From assembly GCA_022712945.1 (NCBI GenBank), contig JAFLJP010000089.1, forward strand, positions 1-42,819: a stretch of 42,819 bases of DNA, in the 5' to 3' direction. Below the pieces are notes generated by a model that saw only the letters and a list, made by a program, of their open reading frames with translations, was not told where the DNA came from and did not search any database. Positions within the stretch are counted from its first letter, which is position 1; each line of letters begins with the position of its first letter. Position numbers and translations under genes: made by a program. Source of the DNA: Gammaproteobacteria bacterium (lineage in GTDB: Bacteria > Pseudomonadota > Gammaproteobacteria > RBG-16-57-12). This document shows, in pieces, positions 35,987 to 42,819 of this stretch.

Positions 35987-36811
35987 ATGACGGTAAAAGC
36001 AAACAAAGAAGAGCGGCGTGATGAGCAATTTGCCGAAAATATTTCCACAAAAATATGTCTGGAAACCCCTTGCCAAGACAACCCCTACTTAGCCGAAGAG
36101 AGCTATTACCACGGCTACAATCTAATGGAGCTGATGACCAAACGTCGCTTTGTAGATGTGCTCTACCTGCTGTTTCGCAGTGAGCTGCCGACACCACAGG
36201 AGTCAGAAATTCTTGAACAGCTCATGATCGGCCTGATCAGCCCCGGCCCTCGCCACCCTGCCACCCGAGCGGCGATGATCGCTGGGGTGGGTAAAACAGA
36301 TACCAGCCATCTGCTGCCCATCAGTTTAACCATCTTAAGTGGCGAACACCTCGGTGCCGCCAGCGTTGAACCAGCGATGCGTTTTTTACGCAAAAACCGC
36401 CGTAAGCCACCCGGTGAAGTGGCAGAGCAGCTATTTTCCGACAGCTCCCCACCTGCGGAGGGTGACTGGCACATCGCCCCTGGGTTTGGCAGCCGTTTCA
36501 ACGGCATCGACCCGATACCCGGTAAAATGGCCCGACAGTTACTCAGATTGGAAGGCGCAGATGACACCCTCAAATGGGCAGAGCAGTTTGCCCAATCGAT
36601 CGCCGCCCATAATCAGGGGTGGCTCACCACCGGCCTTGCCGCTGCCGTATTAACTGATCTCGGCTTCGCCCCTCGGGCCGGAGCCGGGCTGTTCCAACTG
36701 TTCGCCGCCCCGGGGCTGCTAGCCCATGCGGTTGAGTTTGCCAACAAGCCTATTTCTGCCATGCCCTTTCCAAAGGATGAAGATTATGTCATCGAATACC
36801 AAAGTAAATAA
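35987..36811 (+). CDS. Citrate-synthase-like protein 1, catalytic residues lost
   Basis: A 274-residue protein with the fold pattern of citrate synthase/citryl-CoA lyase but shorter than normal. Recognisable parts are YYHGYNLMELMTKRRFVDVLYLLF, ending in the helix pair typical of the family, HPATRAAMIAGVGKT, and LSGEHLGAASVEPAMRFL, which lines up with the PLHGGANEAVM helix and keeps that His. By hand alignment the second catalytic His (GHR in GFGHRVY) is Ser here (GFGSRFNGIDP) and the catalytic Asp near NxDFYSG is not present (NQGWLTTG). So classical condensing activity is unlikely. The gene overlaps the next, similar gene by 26 bases. Confidence 0.75.
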   Translation: MTVKANKEERRDEQFAENISTKICLETPCQDNPYLAEESYYHGYNLMELMTKRRFVDVLYLLFRSELPTPQESEILEQLMIGLISPGPRHPATRAAMIAGVGKTDTSHLLPISLTILSGEHLGAASVEPAMRFLRKNRRKPPGEVAEQLFSDSSPPAEGDWHIAPGFGSRFNGIDPIPGKMARQLLRLEGADDTLKWAEQFAQSIAAHNQGWLTTGLAAAVLTDLGFAPRAGAGLFQLFAAPGLLAHAVEFANKPISAMPFPKDEDYVIEYQSK

Positions 36812-37616
36812 CACCGCACTCTGGGATAAAAATCGGGCGGTAATTCGCAGCAGCATCGGCGGCTGGAAAGTGGGTGAAGCGGTCTATAACCACGGCTATT
36901 CGATGATGGATGATTTTGTTGGCAAACTGAGCTATACGCAAGTGGTCATGCTCAATGCCACTGGCCGCCTGCCCGAGCGCAATATCGCCGACTGGATTGA
37001 GCAGGTTTATATCTGCATGAGTTGGCCCGATTCGCGTATCTGGTGTAACCAGATTGGTACACTGGGTGGTACCAACCGCACCTCGGCTGTTGCCGCCACC
37101 TGTGCCGGTATTCTTGCCAATGACTCCAGGACATATGGCAATAAAACATTTCTTCAAGGTATTCACTTCATCCAATCGGCACTGCTGCAATTAAAAAAAG
37201 GAGACAGTGTAGAAAAAATCATTAAAAATGAGTGTGCCAAACACGGAGGGAAACCCCATATTATGGGATATGCTCGCCCGATTGCCAAAGGCGATGAGCG
37301 AATTCCGGTGATGGAAGAGGTACAGAAAAACCTCAAAATTCCATTCGGCCCCCACCAAAGACTGGCGCACACCATCAGCGATACCCTGCAAGCCCAGTTT
37401 GATGAAAGCATGAATTTTAATGGCTACACCTCAGCGGTATTGGCCGACCTAAACTATTCGCCCATGGACGCTTACCGAATTTCTTGCCTAGGTGTCTCCA
37501 GCGGAGTTACCGCTTGCTACGTTGACACCATGGACAAGCCATCTGAAAGCTTTTTCACCCAACGCTGTAGCGACATCAACTACACCGGGAAAGCGCTGCG
37601 TCAACTGCCGGAGTAA
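36786..37616 (+). CDS. Citrate-synthase-like protein 2, catalytic residues lost
   Basis: A 276-residue protein similar in layout to the preceding gene: VGEAVYNHGYSMMDDFVGKLSYTQV corresponds to YYHGYNLMELMTKRRFVDVL of protein 1. By hand alignment all three citrate synthase catalytic residues are replaced: no His in the DSRTYGNKTFLQG helix, Ala in IMGYARPIAKGDERI where GHR stands, and Asn in MNFNGYTSAVLADLNYSP for the Asp. The ATG at 36786 has AAGGA nine bases upstream, inside the previous gene, so translation is coupled; the frame to 36726 lies in that gene. The pair may form a heterodimer. Function unknown; an acyl-CoA or citrate binding role is a guess. Confidence 0.72.
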   Translation: MSSNTKVNNTALWDKNRAVIRSSIGGWKVGEAVYNHGYSMMDDFVGKLSYTQVVMLNATGRLPERNIADWIEQVYICMSWPDSRIWCNQIGTLGGTNRTSAVAATCAGILANDSRTYGNKTFLQGIHFIQSALLQLKKGDSVEKIIKNECAKHGGKPHIMGYARPIAKGDERIPVMEEVQKNLKIPFGPHQRLAHTISDTLQAQFDESMNFNGYTSAVLADLNYSPMDAYRISCLGVSSGVTACYVDTMDKPSESFFTQRCSDINYTGKALRQLPE

Positions 37617-37670
37617 CGCCGTGAGGCCGTTATAAGCAACAACCCCTCAAGCCTTAACCTCTTGATTGCT

Positions 37671-37760
37671 GGAGGCCGAGGCTTTAGCCGGGCTGCTGTG
37701 AGGGAAGATAACTCAGAAATGTTAAACCGCCAATTATCACCGGCTAAAGCCTCGACTTCC
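37671..37760. repeat. Repeat family D inverted pair
   Basis: GGAGGCCGAGGCTTTAGCCG (37671-37690) and CGGCTAAAGCCTCGACTTCC (37741-37760) are near-complementary arms 50 bases apart. The right arm overlaps the end of the truncated toxin fragment on the minus strand and gives that fragment its foreign C-terminus. Confidence 0.8.
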
Positions 37761-37956
37761 AAGCCCCCTGACTACCTACTACGTTAAGACTCATCACAAC
37801 AGCCGCCAGACTTTTCAGTCGGTCAGCATGTTTGGCGATATTGGCAGTTGCAGGAACACCACCTGCCCGGGCGATGCGGATGCTTTGGTGGGTTGTGTTT
37901 TTACCGAACAAAAGCTTTTCAACCGGCACTGTGTTTTCTTTGAGTTGGTTCAGTGG
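37744..37956 (-). pseudogene. Truncated third copy of the toxin C-terminal domain
   Basis: Directly after the stop of the second immunity-like gene the minus strand codes LNQLKENTVPVEKLLFGKNT and then the HQSIRIARAGGVPATANIAKHADRLKSL block that is shared with the two larger copies at 38.3 and 39.2 kb. After RLKSL the homology stops and the frame runs into a repeat D arm and ends. The hydrophobic Gly-rich half is missing, so it is a non-functional remnant. No immunity-like gene follows. It shows that the array once had at least three toxin-domain copies. Confidence 0.85.
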
Positions 37957-38340
37957 TTATTTCCATAACTCAAAGCGTATAAATCCAATAGCTGTAAATA
38001 GTAGTATCAATGCCATGAGAGGCACAAAAAAAATAATGAAGTATTTTGATACTTTGCAATACCACACAGGCGCTAGTTTATAGGCATTTTCTACCCCCCG
38101 CCTTTTTCCACTGGCAGGAAAAGCCAGTGCCCTCATAAACGTGGCTGTTCTCATGTAACCAAAAGGGATGCCCGTAAACATGGTAATTTCAGTTATGCTA
38201 AAATGGGGTTCTTTGAAATAATTTTCCAATATCTTTTTTGGCATTAAAATATGCATGATGAAGACAAATACAAGGCTTAACATAACAAGGAGCACCATTA
38301 TTACGGAACCTTTGAGCAGTATTTCATCAAATAAGTCCAT
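37957..38340 (-). CDS. Membrane protein, putative immunity protein 2
   Basis: A 127-residue protein with two hydrophobic segments (about 13-33 and 100-122) around a conserved central part (FKEPHFSITEITMFTGIPFG, MRALAFPASGKRRGVENAY). By eye it is about 70 per cent identical to the protein at 38.8-39.2 kb, with the central 60 residues almost the same and the membrane segments more different. It begins five bases after the stop of the orphan toxin domain, the same spacing as copy 1, so each toxin domain has its own small membrane partner. Immunity proteins against membrane-active toxins are typically such inner-membrane proteins; the role is inferred. ATG 38340 is preferred over 38355. Confidence 0.7.
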   Translation of the reverse strand: MDLFDEILLKGSVIMVLLVMLSLVFVFIMHILMPKKILENYFKEPHFSITEITMFTGIPFGYMRTATFMRALAFPASGKRRGVENAYKLAPVWYCKVSKYFIIFFVPLMALILLFTAIGFIRFELWK

Positions 38341-38345
38341 GGTAA

Positions 38346-38838
38346 TTATTTGCATATCCTGCCAGTACCCGTGCTGGTCACAAAATCAATTTCTCCGTAC
38401 TCGTTATAGGCACTACGTACAATTTTTCCTGTTGCATAACTTGCTGCTGTGCTGCCCACGGCCAGCACAATCGCCGCTCCCCAACCAATGGGGTTGGAGA
38501 CCAAGAATAGGCCAACAACAGTACCTAAGCCAGCGCCCACTACCGTACTGGTAATAGTCTCAACAAAAATCTCATTTTTCTCTTTCGTGTCGGGGGTATT
38601 GGCGATTTGCATACAGGCCGCGGTTAATCCCACGCCGACGAGAACAATACCGCCATGCTTGCTCATTGTGCCCAGGTTTTTCAGCCGATCGGCATGTTTG
38701 TCGATATTGGCAGTTGCTGGAACACCACCGGCCCGGGCAATGCGGATGCTTTGGTGGGTTGTTTTATTGCCGAACAATATTTTTTCAACTGGCTCTGTAT
38801 TTGTGAGTTGCTTCAATGCTTGTTTGTATCCATGCCTG
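38346..38838 (-). pseudogene. Orphan toxin C-terminal cassette (copy 2)
   Basis: The frame codes a near copy of residues 165-323 of the LysM protein: EPVEKILFGNKTTHQSIRIA, SKHGGIVLVGVGLTAACMQI, a hydrophobic Gly-rich segment (VVGAGLGTVVGLFLVSNPIG) and the end SAYNEYGEIDF-RICK. There is no LysM domain and no start codon of its own: homology begins right at the stop of the first immunity gene, and the open frame upstream to 38873 lies within that gene and has no ribosome site. It looks like a silent cassette, usable only after recombination with the full gene, as described for orphan modules of Rhs and CDI toxins. Confidence 0.75.
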
Positions 38839-39225
38839 TCATTGTTTCCACGCCTCAAAATGGACAAAACCAATCATACCAATCAATAGCAGTAACGCCA
38901 TGAGGGGGACATAAATAATAATAAAGTATTTTGATGCGTTGCAATACCATACCGGTGCCAGTTTATAGGCATTTTCTACCCCCCTTCTTTTTCCACTGGC
39001 AGGAAAAGCCAGCGCCCTCATGAACATTGTCGTTCTCATATAACCAAAAGGAAAGCCGGTAAACATGGTGATTTCAGTTGCACTGAAATAGGGCTCTTTA
39101 AAATAGGTTTTCAGCACATTTTTGGGCATTAAAATATGCATAATAAAAATCAATACAAGACCCAGCATACCGCTAAACAACAGTGCCACGAAAGTCTTGA
39201 GCAATATTTCATCAAATAAAGCCAT
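38839..39225 (-). CDS. Membrane protein, putative immunity protein 1
   Basis: A 128-residue protein with two membrane segments (about 12-33 and 100-122) and the conserved central stretch (FKEPYFSATEITMFTGFPFG, ALAFPASGKRRGVENAYKL). It starts four bases after the stop of the LysM toxin-like gene, so they are surely co-expressed. A paralogue follows the orphan toxin cassette. It is proposed as an immunity protein that protects the producer's membrane from its toxin partner; this rests on gene order, size, topology and paired duplication, not on a known family. The start at ATG 39225 matches the conserved LFDEILLK N-terminus of both copies. Confidence 0.7.
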   Translation of the reverse strand: MALFDEILLKTFVALLFSGMLGLVLIFIMHILMPKNVLKTYFKEPYFSATEITMFTGFPFGYMRTTMFMRALAFPASGKRRGVENAYKLAPVWYCNASKYFIIIYVPLMALLLLIGMIGFVHFEAWKQ

Positions 39226-39229
39226 GCGC

Positions 39230-40201
39230 TTACTTACATACCCTGTCAACACCCGTACCCGCAACAAAATCAACTTCCCCATGCGCATCATAGGCAGTGC
39301 GTGCAAGTTTTCCTAGAGCATAACTCCCTGCTGTACTGCCCACCGCCAAGACAATTGCCGTTCCCCAGCCTACGGGATTGGAAATCAAAAACAGGCCAAC
39401 AAGAGAGCCTGCGATAGTGCCTACTGCCGTACTGGTAATAATCTCAACAAAAATTTCATTTTTCTCTTTCGTATCGGTGGTATTGGCGATTTGCATACAG
39501 GCAGCGGTTAATCCCACGCCAACGAGAACAATACCGCCGTGTTTGCTCATCGCCCCCAAGCTTTTCAGCCGGTCGGCATGTTTGGCGATATGGGTGGTTG
39601 CCGGAATGCCACCGGCCCGGGCGATGCGGATGCTTTGGTGGGTTGTTTTATTGCCGAACAATATTTTTTCAACCGGGCCGATATTCTTTTTGAGCAAATC
39701 CAGCTCCTGCTTACGCCGATAATCATATTGCGCCTTTGTGGTTTTTCCGGTTTTATAGTCTGCATAGTGGTCACTGACTTTATCAATCAGGCTGACGTTG
39801 CCGGGGCTGAGCAGATTGCCTCCGGCGGCGGTGGCAATGGCGCCCGGAATGGTTAGGTAATTGGCATTATGCTCAAGCCAGGCGAGCGCCCAAAAATTAT
39901 CCATATCATTGGGGGAGACTGATTGGGTGATAAACGTCGGTGGCTTTATCTTGCTCGGACGAGCGATTGCCGGTGGTTTGGGTTGGGGTTTTATTGGCAG
40001 TACGCCCAGGCGCAGCATCTCACCGGCTCTGATTCGATCCGGGTTGTTTATTTGCGGGTTCAGTGCCAGCACATGCCTGACCGCTTCCGCATAGCGGGTA
40101 TCGTTCAGGGCATGACCAAACATGCGGTGTATGATGCCTGAAAAGGTGTCTCCATTTTTTATTTTGTATTCGTAATAGGTTGGTCCATGTAGATTGCTCA
40201 T
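39230..40201 (-). CDS. LysM protein with putative membrane-active toxin domain
   Basis: A 323-residue protein with no signal peptide. Residues about 8-60 are a LysM-like domain (YEYKIKNGDTFSGIIHRMFG, then LALNPQINNPDRIRAGEMLRL). A Pro/Lys linker (LPIKPQPKPPAIARPSKIKP) leads to a helical middle part (about 95-165) and a C-terminal domain (165-323) with HQSIRIARAGGIP, a Cys-containing hydrophobic helix (GIVLVGVGLTAACMQI) and a Gly-zipper-like segment (AVGTIAGSLVGLFLISNPVG; AVGSTAGSYALG). The C-terminal domain occurs twice more downstream, each after or before a small membrane protein. A LysM carrier with swappable hydrophobic tail suggests an exported polymorphic toxin, perhaps pore-forming. 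Target, export route and family are unknown. Confidence 0.75.
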   Translation of the reverse strand: MSNLHGPTYYEYKIKNGDTFSGIIHRMFGHALNDTRYAEAVRHVLALNPQINNPDRIRAGEMLRLGVLPIKPQPKPPAIARPSKIKPPTFITQSVSPNDMDNFWALAWLEHNANYLTIPGAIATAAGGNLLSPGNVSLIDKVSDHYADYKTGKTTKAQYDYRRKQELDLLKKNIGPVEKILFGNKTTHQSIRIARAGGIPATTHIAKHADRLKSLGAMSKHGGIVLVGVGLTAACMQIANTTDTKEKNEIFVEIITSTAVGTIAGSLVGLFLISNPVGWGTAIVLAVGSTAGSYALGKLARTAYDAHGEVDFVAGTGVDRVCK

Positions 40202-40508
40202 GTTATTTATTTTCCTTAATGTTGTACTTAGGAGCGATCACGAAATAACTTCTCCATTCTGACGTGTTCTTTTACCCCAGTTCAAACGCTCTCAACCGTT
40301 ATATAGGCCAGCGATGCGTCTCTTGATATCGATTGAGCTGGAGCAAAATTTCTGTGTCATTATTGCATAAGTTATTCGGTGCTCGTTCCTTAATTTATGT
40401 TTTTCACACTGGCAAATACCGACTGCATCGTGCAGAAAAAGACGTATGGGTAATTTATCCCGCCTGGATTGAGGCGTCTGATCGACAATAGATAAAGGGG
40501 GGCTATGG
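40202..40508. other. Intergenic region with repeat E
   Basis: Between the AAA+ gene and the LysM gene. It holds repeat E copy 2 and about 115 further bases without a supported gene. AAGGAA about 11 bases before 40201 is the ribosome site of the LysM gene. Confidence 0.7.
40228..40392. repeat. Repeat family E, copy 2
   Basis: About 165 bp with inverted ends (TTAGGAGCGATCACGAAATA and AAGTTATTCGGTGCTCGTTC). It matches 23781-23944 along its length, including TTTTACCCCAGTT and GGAGCAAAATTTCTG, but its central hairpin is degenerate, so it is an older copy. Confidence 0.85.
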
Positions 40509-41915
40509 TCATGCATCCATAAACCCGATAGATTTTCCTCTCCCCGGCTTGGACTTGCACTCTTTTTCCAGTGCGCTCAGTAAATAGCGTGGGTGAATGG
40601 TTTTATTCAGACTGCGGTACTGGCGCACAATCGTCGCAAAATCCCCAGGCGTGAGGTTATCAAGCCGCGTTAAATCTGCCTTGTATTGTTCGATTTCGCT
40701 ATTAACGTTGCAACCATGCTCTTCCAATACTTGCAAAAATAATCTCCATGCTTGTTTTGGTGTCATATAATCAAATTTTATCTTCAGGTCAAAACGACGC
40801 AATGAAGCGGCGTCCACAAGATTTAGTAAATTGGTGGAGGCAATAAACACACCTTTGAAGCTTTCCATTTGAACCAGTAGCTCATTAACCTGGGTGATCT
40901 CCCATGAGTTTTGAGAGGTGCCACGATCCAGAAGAAAGCTGTCCACTTCATCGATAAGCAACACCATATCGTCGGTTTCAGCTTCATCAAACATGGCAGA
41001 AATATTTTTTTCGGCTTCACCCACCCATTTACTGAGAATATCTGATGCCTGTTTTTTGAGCAATGGCTTGTCCAGTTTTTTTGCGACATAATGCGCAAAA
41101 GCGGTTTTTCCGGTGCCTGGCGCACCATACAAACAAATACGTGCCTGGTGGTTATGTTGTAGCCCGTTGGTTAATGCTTCCAGGTCTTGGTCTGGATTTA
41201 AATATTCAAGGCTATAGCGGGTTTCACAACTGATAACCGTGCGAGGTTTGCGCGATAAACCCATGACCTGTAGTTTGTTACCAATGATTCTTTCCAGATT
41301 TTGTTCCAGTTCTTTGGTATTTTCAACATCCAGATGAGCGGCAATTTTAGCCGAGCTTTCAGCATGCGCCGGTACCAGATGTTCATGTTCAGCCATTTGT
41401 GCCAACCAAGCGTCACTCAAACCAAGATGGCCAAGATATTTATCGAGAATACGGCGACGAATATTGCGTGTGGGTGGACGCAAATTCAGAACAAAGTCAA
41501 AGCGGCGTAATACGGAGTCCTCCAGTTGTACGACGCTATTACACAACCAAAAGGCAGGGATGAGGTTTTCTTCGAGCAACTGATGCACCCAGGCTTTTTT
41601 AAAATCAGGCCGTGTCACATGGCCGAACGGACTAAAATTTACGTTAGGAAAAGCGTCTTCTATTTCATCAAATAAAATAACGGATTTATCTTTATTGGCC
41701 AGTATTTTCTGGGTCAACTGGTAAGCGGAAAAACGGTCTTTTCCATCAATAGGGTGGCCTTCCATATCCTGCATAGTAATTTCGAATAACTCAAAGCCAC
41801 AGTGCCTGCTTAAGGTTTTCACCAATTCGGTTTTACCGGTGCCAGGCTCGCCGTATATTAATATGTTGACCCCTGTGACATTTCTCTTTTCGGCTGAGCG
41901 TAAATAGCATACCAA
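40509..41915 (-). CDS. Double AAA+ ATPase, C-terminal part after frameshift
   Basis: Two AAA+ ATPase modules in one chain. Module 1 has Walker A GEPGTGKTE, Walker B VILFDEIEDAF and LRRFD; module 2 has Walker A GAPGTGKTAF, Walker B VLLIDEVDSFL, a sensor (IASTNLL) and LRRFD. All nucleotide-binding residues are intact, so the chain would be active if made. The frame codes further conserved-looking sequence upstream (RLSIEDFSHLKKDVDLL) to about 41970, where it meets the N-terminal part in another frame. Such proteins remodel or unfold partners, as in the CDC48/SpoVK group. It lies upstream of the LysM toxin-like gene on the same strand. Confidence 0.85.
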   Translation of the reverse strand: MVCYLRSAEKRNVTGVNILIYGEPGTGKTELVKTLSRHCGFELFEITMQDMEGHPIDGKDRFSAYQLTQKILANKDKSVILFDEIEDAFPNVNFSPFGHVTRPDFKKAWVHQLLEENLIPAFWLCNSVVQLEDSVLRRFDFVLNLRPPTRNIRRRILDKYLGHLGLSDAWLAQMAEHEHLVPAHAESSAKIAAHLDVENTKELEQNLERIIGNKLQVMGLSRKPRTVISCETRYSLEYLNPDQDLEALTNGLQHNHQARICLYGAPGTGKTAFAHYVAKKLDKPLLKKQASDILSKWVGEAEKNISAMFDEAETDDMVLLIDEVDSFLLDRGTSQNSWEITQVNELLVQMESFKGVFIASTNLLNLVDAASLRRFDLKIKFDYMTPKQAWRLFLQVLEEHGCNVNSEIEQYKADLTRLDNLTPGDFATIVRQYRSLNKTIHPRYLLSALEKECKSKPGRGKSIGFMDA

Positions 41916-41949
41916 AAGGTCGACGTCCTTCTTTAAATGAGAAAAATCT

Positions 41950-42633
41950 TCAATTGACAGGCGATTGCTCCACTATTTTAAAAAAGCATTGCAATATCGC
42001 TGTGGGATTATTTTGTTCCTGCGTCAAGGCATATTTGATGCCCCCCGAAACATCCAAATACTGCTGTAGTGAGTGCATATAATGGCCACTGGCATTAATG
42101 CGCAGCAATCCCGAAGAGATCAATGCACCATTAGCACGCATGGCATTGTCAATTTCTCTGCGGGAAACATTCAGAATAACCGATAGGGTGTGCCTGATCT
42201 GTTCATTGCTCATCTCTCCGAGTGTTTCGAGCACCATATTAAAACCGGTAGATGAGCTTGATACGATCGAAAATCGTAATATATCGATCTCACACTGCGT
42301 CAAACTCAGCGATTTTTGAAGAATCGAAATATTGGTGGAAAAGACATCGCCGGAGAGAGTCAGCGTATGGCTTTCCAGGGTATTTAATGTCTCTCGAAGG
42401 GTGGAAAATATTACTTTTTTATCAATCCCTTCATCCTGCCGAAGTTCTGACAAGCCTAAAACATGCATGGTCTCTGGATCATGCATGCCACCGTAACGAT
42501 CAAAAAATCGGTTGAATATATTGAGCCGAACCAAAACACGTAAATTCCAGATCTTTAGCAACGGATTGTCGCCCGATATTTTATGGATATCCGTATTATC
42601 AGAAGGTTGTTCGTTATCATTCAACAGTGTCAT
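41950..42633 (-). CDS. N-terminal part of the AAA+ protein
   Basis: A 227-residue frame, mostly helical, with no motif I can name. It contains NPLLKIWNLRVLVRLNIFN near the start and LSLTQCEIDILRFSIVSSS and a winged-helix-like stretch (NVSRREIDNAMRANGALISS) later. It stops at TGA (41950-41952), but the next frame continues smoothly with RLSIEDFSHLKKDVDLL and the first AAA+ module, so I read the two as one gene of about 700 residues interrupted by a one-base frameshift between about 41950 and 41970. Start ATG 42633 has an in-frame stop about 45 bases upstream and no strong ribosome site. It may be a real mutation, a sequencing error or, less likely, programmed shifting. Confidence 0.72.
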   Translation of the reverse strand: MTLLNDNEQPSDNTDIHKISGDNPLLKIWNLRVLVRLNIFNRFFDRYGGMHDPETMHVLGLSELRQDEGIDKKVIFSTLRETLNTLESHTLTLSGDVFSTNISILQKSLSLTQCEIDILRFSIVSSSSTGFNMVLETLGEMSNEQIRHTLSVILNVSRREIDNAMRANGALISSGLLRINASGHYMHSLQQYLDVSGGIKYALTQEQNNPTAILQCFFKIVEQSPVN

Positions 42634-42680
42634 GTTCAGTACCGAAAAGCTGCCTAACCGAGGCTAAAAGGCTATCATCA

Positions 42681-42695
42681 GAGCCTCTTGCAAAA
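42681..42695. repeat. Inverted copy of the left-edge 15-mer
   Basis: GAGCCTCTTGCAAAA is the exact reverse complement of 167-181. It looks like an IS terminal repeat with the element lying to the right, outside the window. The last 124 bases contain no supported gene. Confidence 0.4.
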
Positions 42696-42819
42696 CTCTC
42701 AGCGATGAACAATCTGAGTTTGTCATTTTTACTTAGAAATGCGTAAAAACCCCAAAACTCGCCAGATGTTACTTAAGGCGGATCCATTTAGCCCCCTTTC
42801 GCTATTGAAATAGAAATTG

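Noticed and set aside
37617..37760. CRISPR-like repeat
   Set aside because: Only two arms of one inverted pair (family D) are present, without regular spacers; the same arms occur singly elsewhere.
41973..41982. Programmed -1 frameshift at the T6A4 run in the AAA+ gene
   Set aside because: The second frame has a TAG at 41970-41972 directly after the run, so a shift there would terminate; a crossing must lie further downstream, and needs +1.

Overview
The window is chromosomal DNA from a gammaproteobacterium of moderate G+C content. Two conserved gene orders support this: dapA-bamC-(metallo-hydrolase)-purC at 4.2-7.7 kb and surE-pcm-yqaA-nlpD-rpoS at 27.3-31.0 kb. They sit beside a hom-thrC-alaC amino-acid cluster. 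I cannot name the genus from sequence alone.

Layout. 0.5-3.9 kb: a membrane GGDEF-EAL protein follows a PstS-like periplasmic binding protein, probably as one signalling operon. 4.2-7.7 kb: dapA-bamC-MBL-purC. 7.8-11.2 kb: remains of a czc heavy-metal efflux locus, with an intact cation diffusion facilitator, a czcA that lost its 5' third, and a small His-rich periplasmic protein; czcC, czcB and the start of czcA appear to have been replaced by repeat DNA. 11.3-21.5 kb: an envelope gene cluster with an LpoB-like lipoprotein, three LPP20-type lipoproteins, a large TPR-like lipoprotein, a transglutaminase-like secreted protein, an MltC-like lytic transglycosylase, a Pro-rich secreted protein and a PpiC-type foldase. 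21.9-22.6 kb: an orphan response regulator. 22.7-27.2 kb: thrC, hom, an AlaC-type aminotransferase and a small Mth938-domain protein. 27.3-31.6 kb: the rpoS operon and a divergent Smr-domain gene. 31.7-37.6 kb: a ThDP enzyme, a TonB-dependent receptor and two tandem citrate-synthase-like proteins that both lack catalytic residues. 37.7-42.6 kb: a toxin/immunity array behind a two-domain AAA+ ATPase gene with an apparent frameshift.

The most interesting part is the array at 37.7-40.2 kb. One LysM protein carries a Gly-rich hydrophobic C-terminal domain. It is followed by a small membrane protein (putative immunity), then a second copy of only the C-terminal domain with no start of its own, a second membrane protein, and a third truncated C-terminal fragment. 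This is the layout of a polymorphic toxin with orphan toxin/immunity cassettes, but the family is not one I recognise. The preceding AAA+ protein may belong to the same system.

The window is also rich in short non-coding foldback repeats. There are at least four families (here A, B, D and E, plus a hairpin C) at intergenic sites, some abutting or supplying stop codons of neighbouring genes. A and B form nested composites, and the same elements lie at the breakpoint of the czc deletion.
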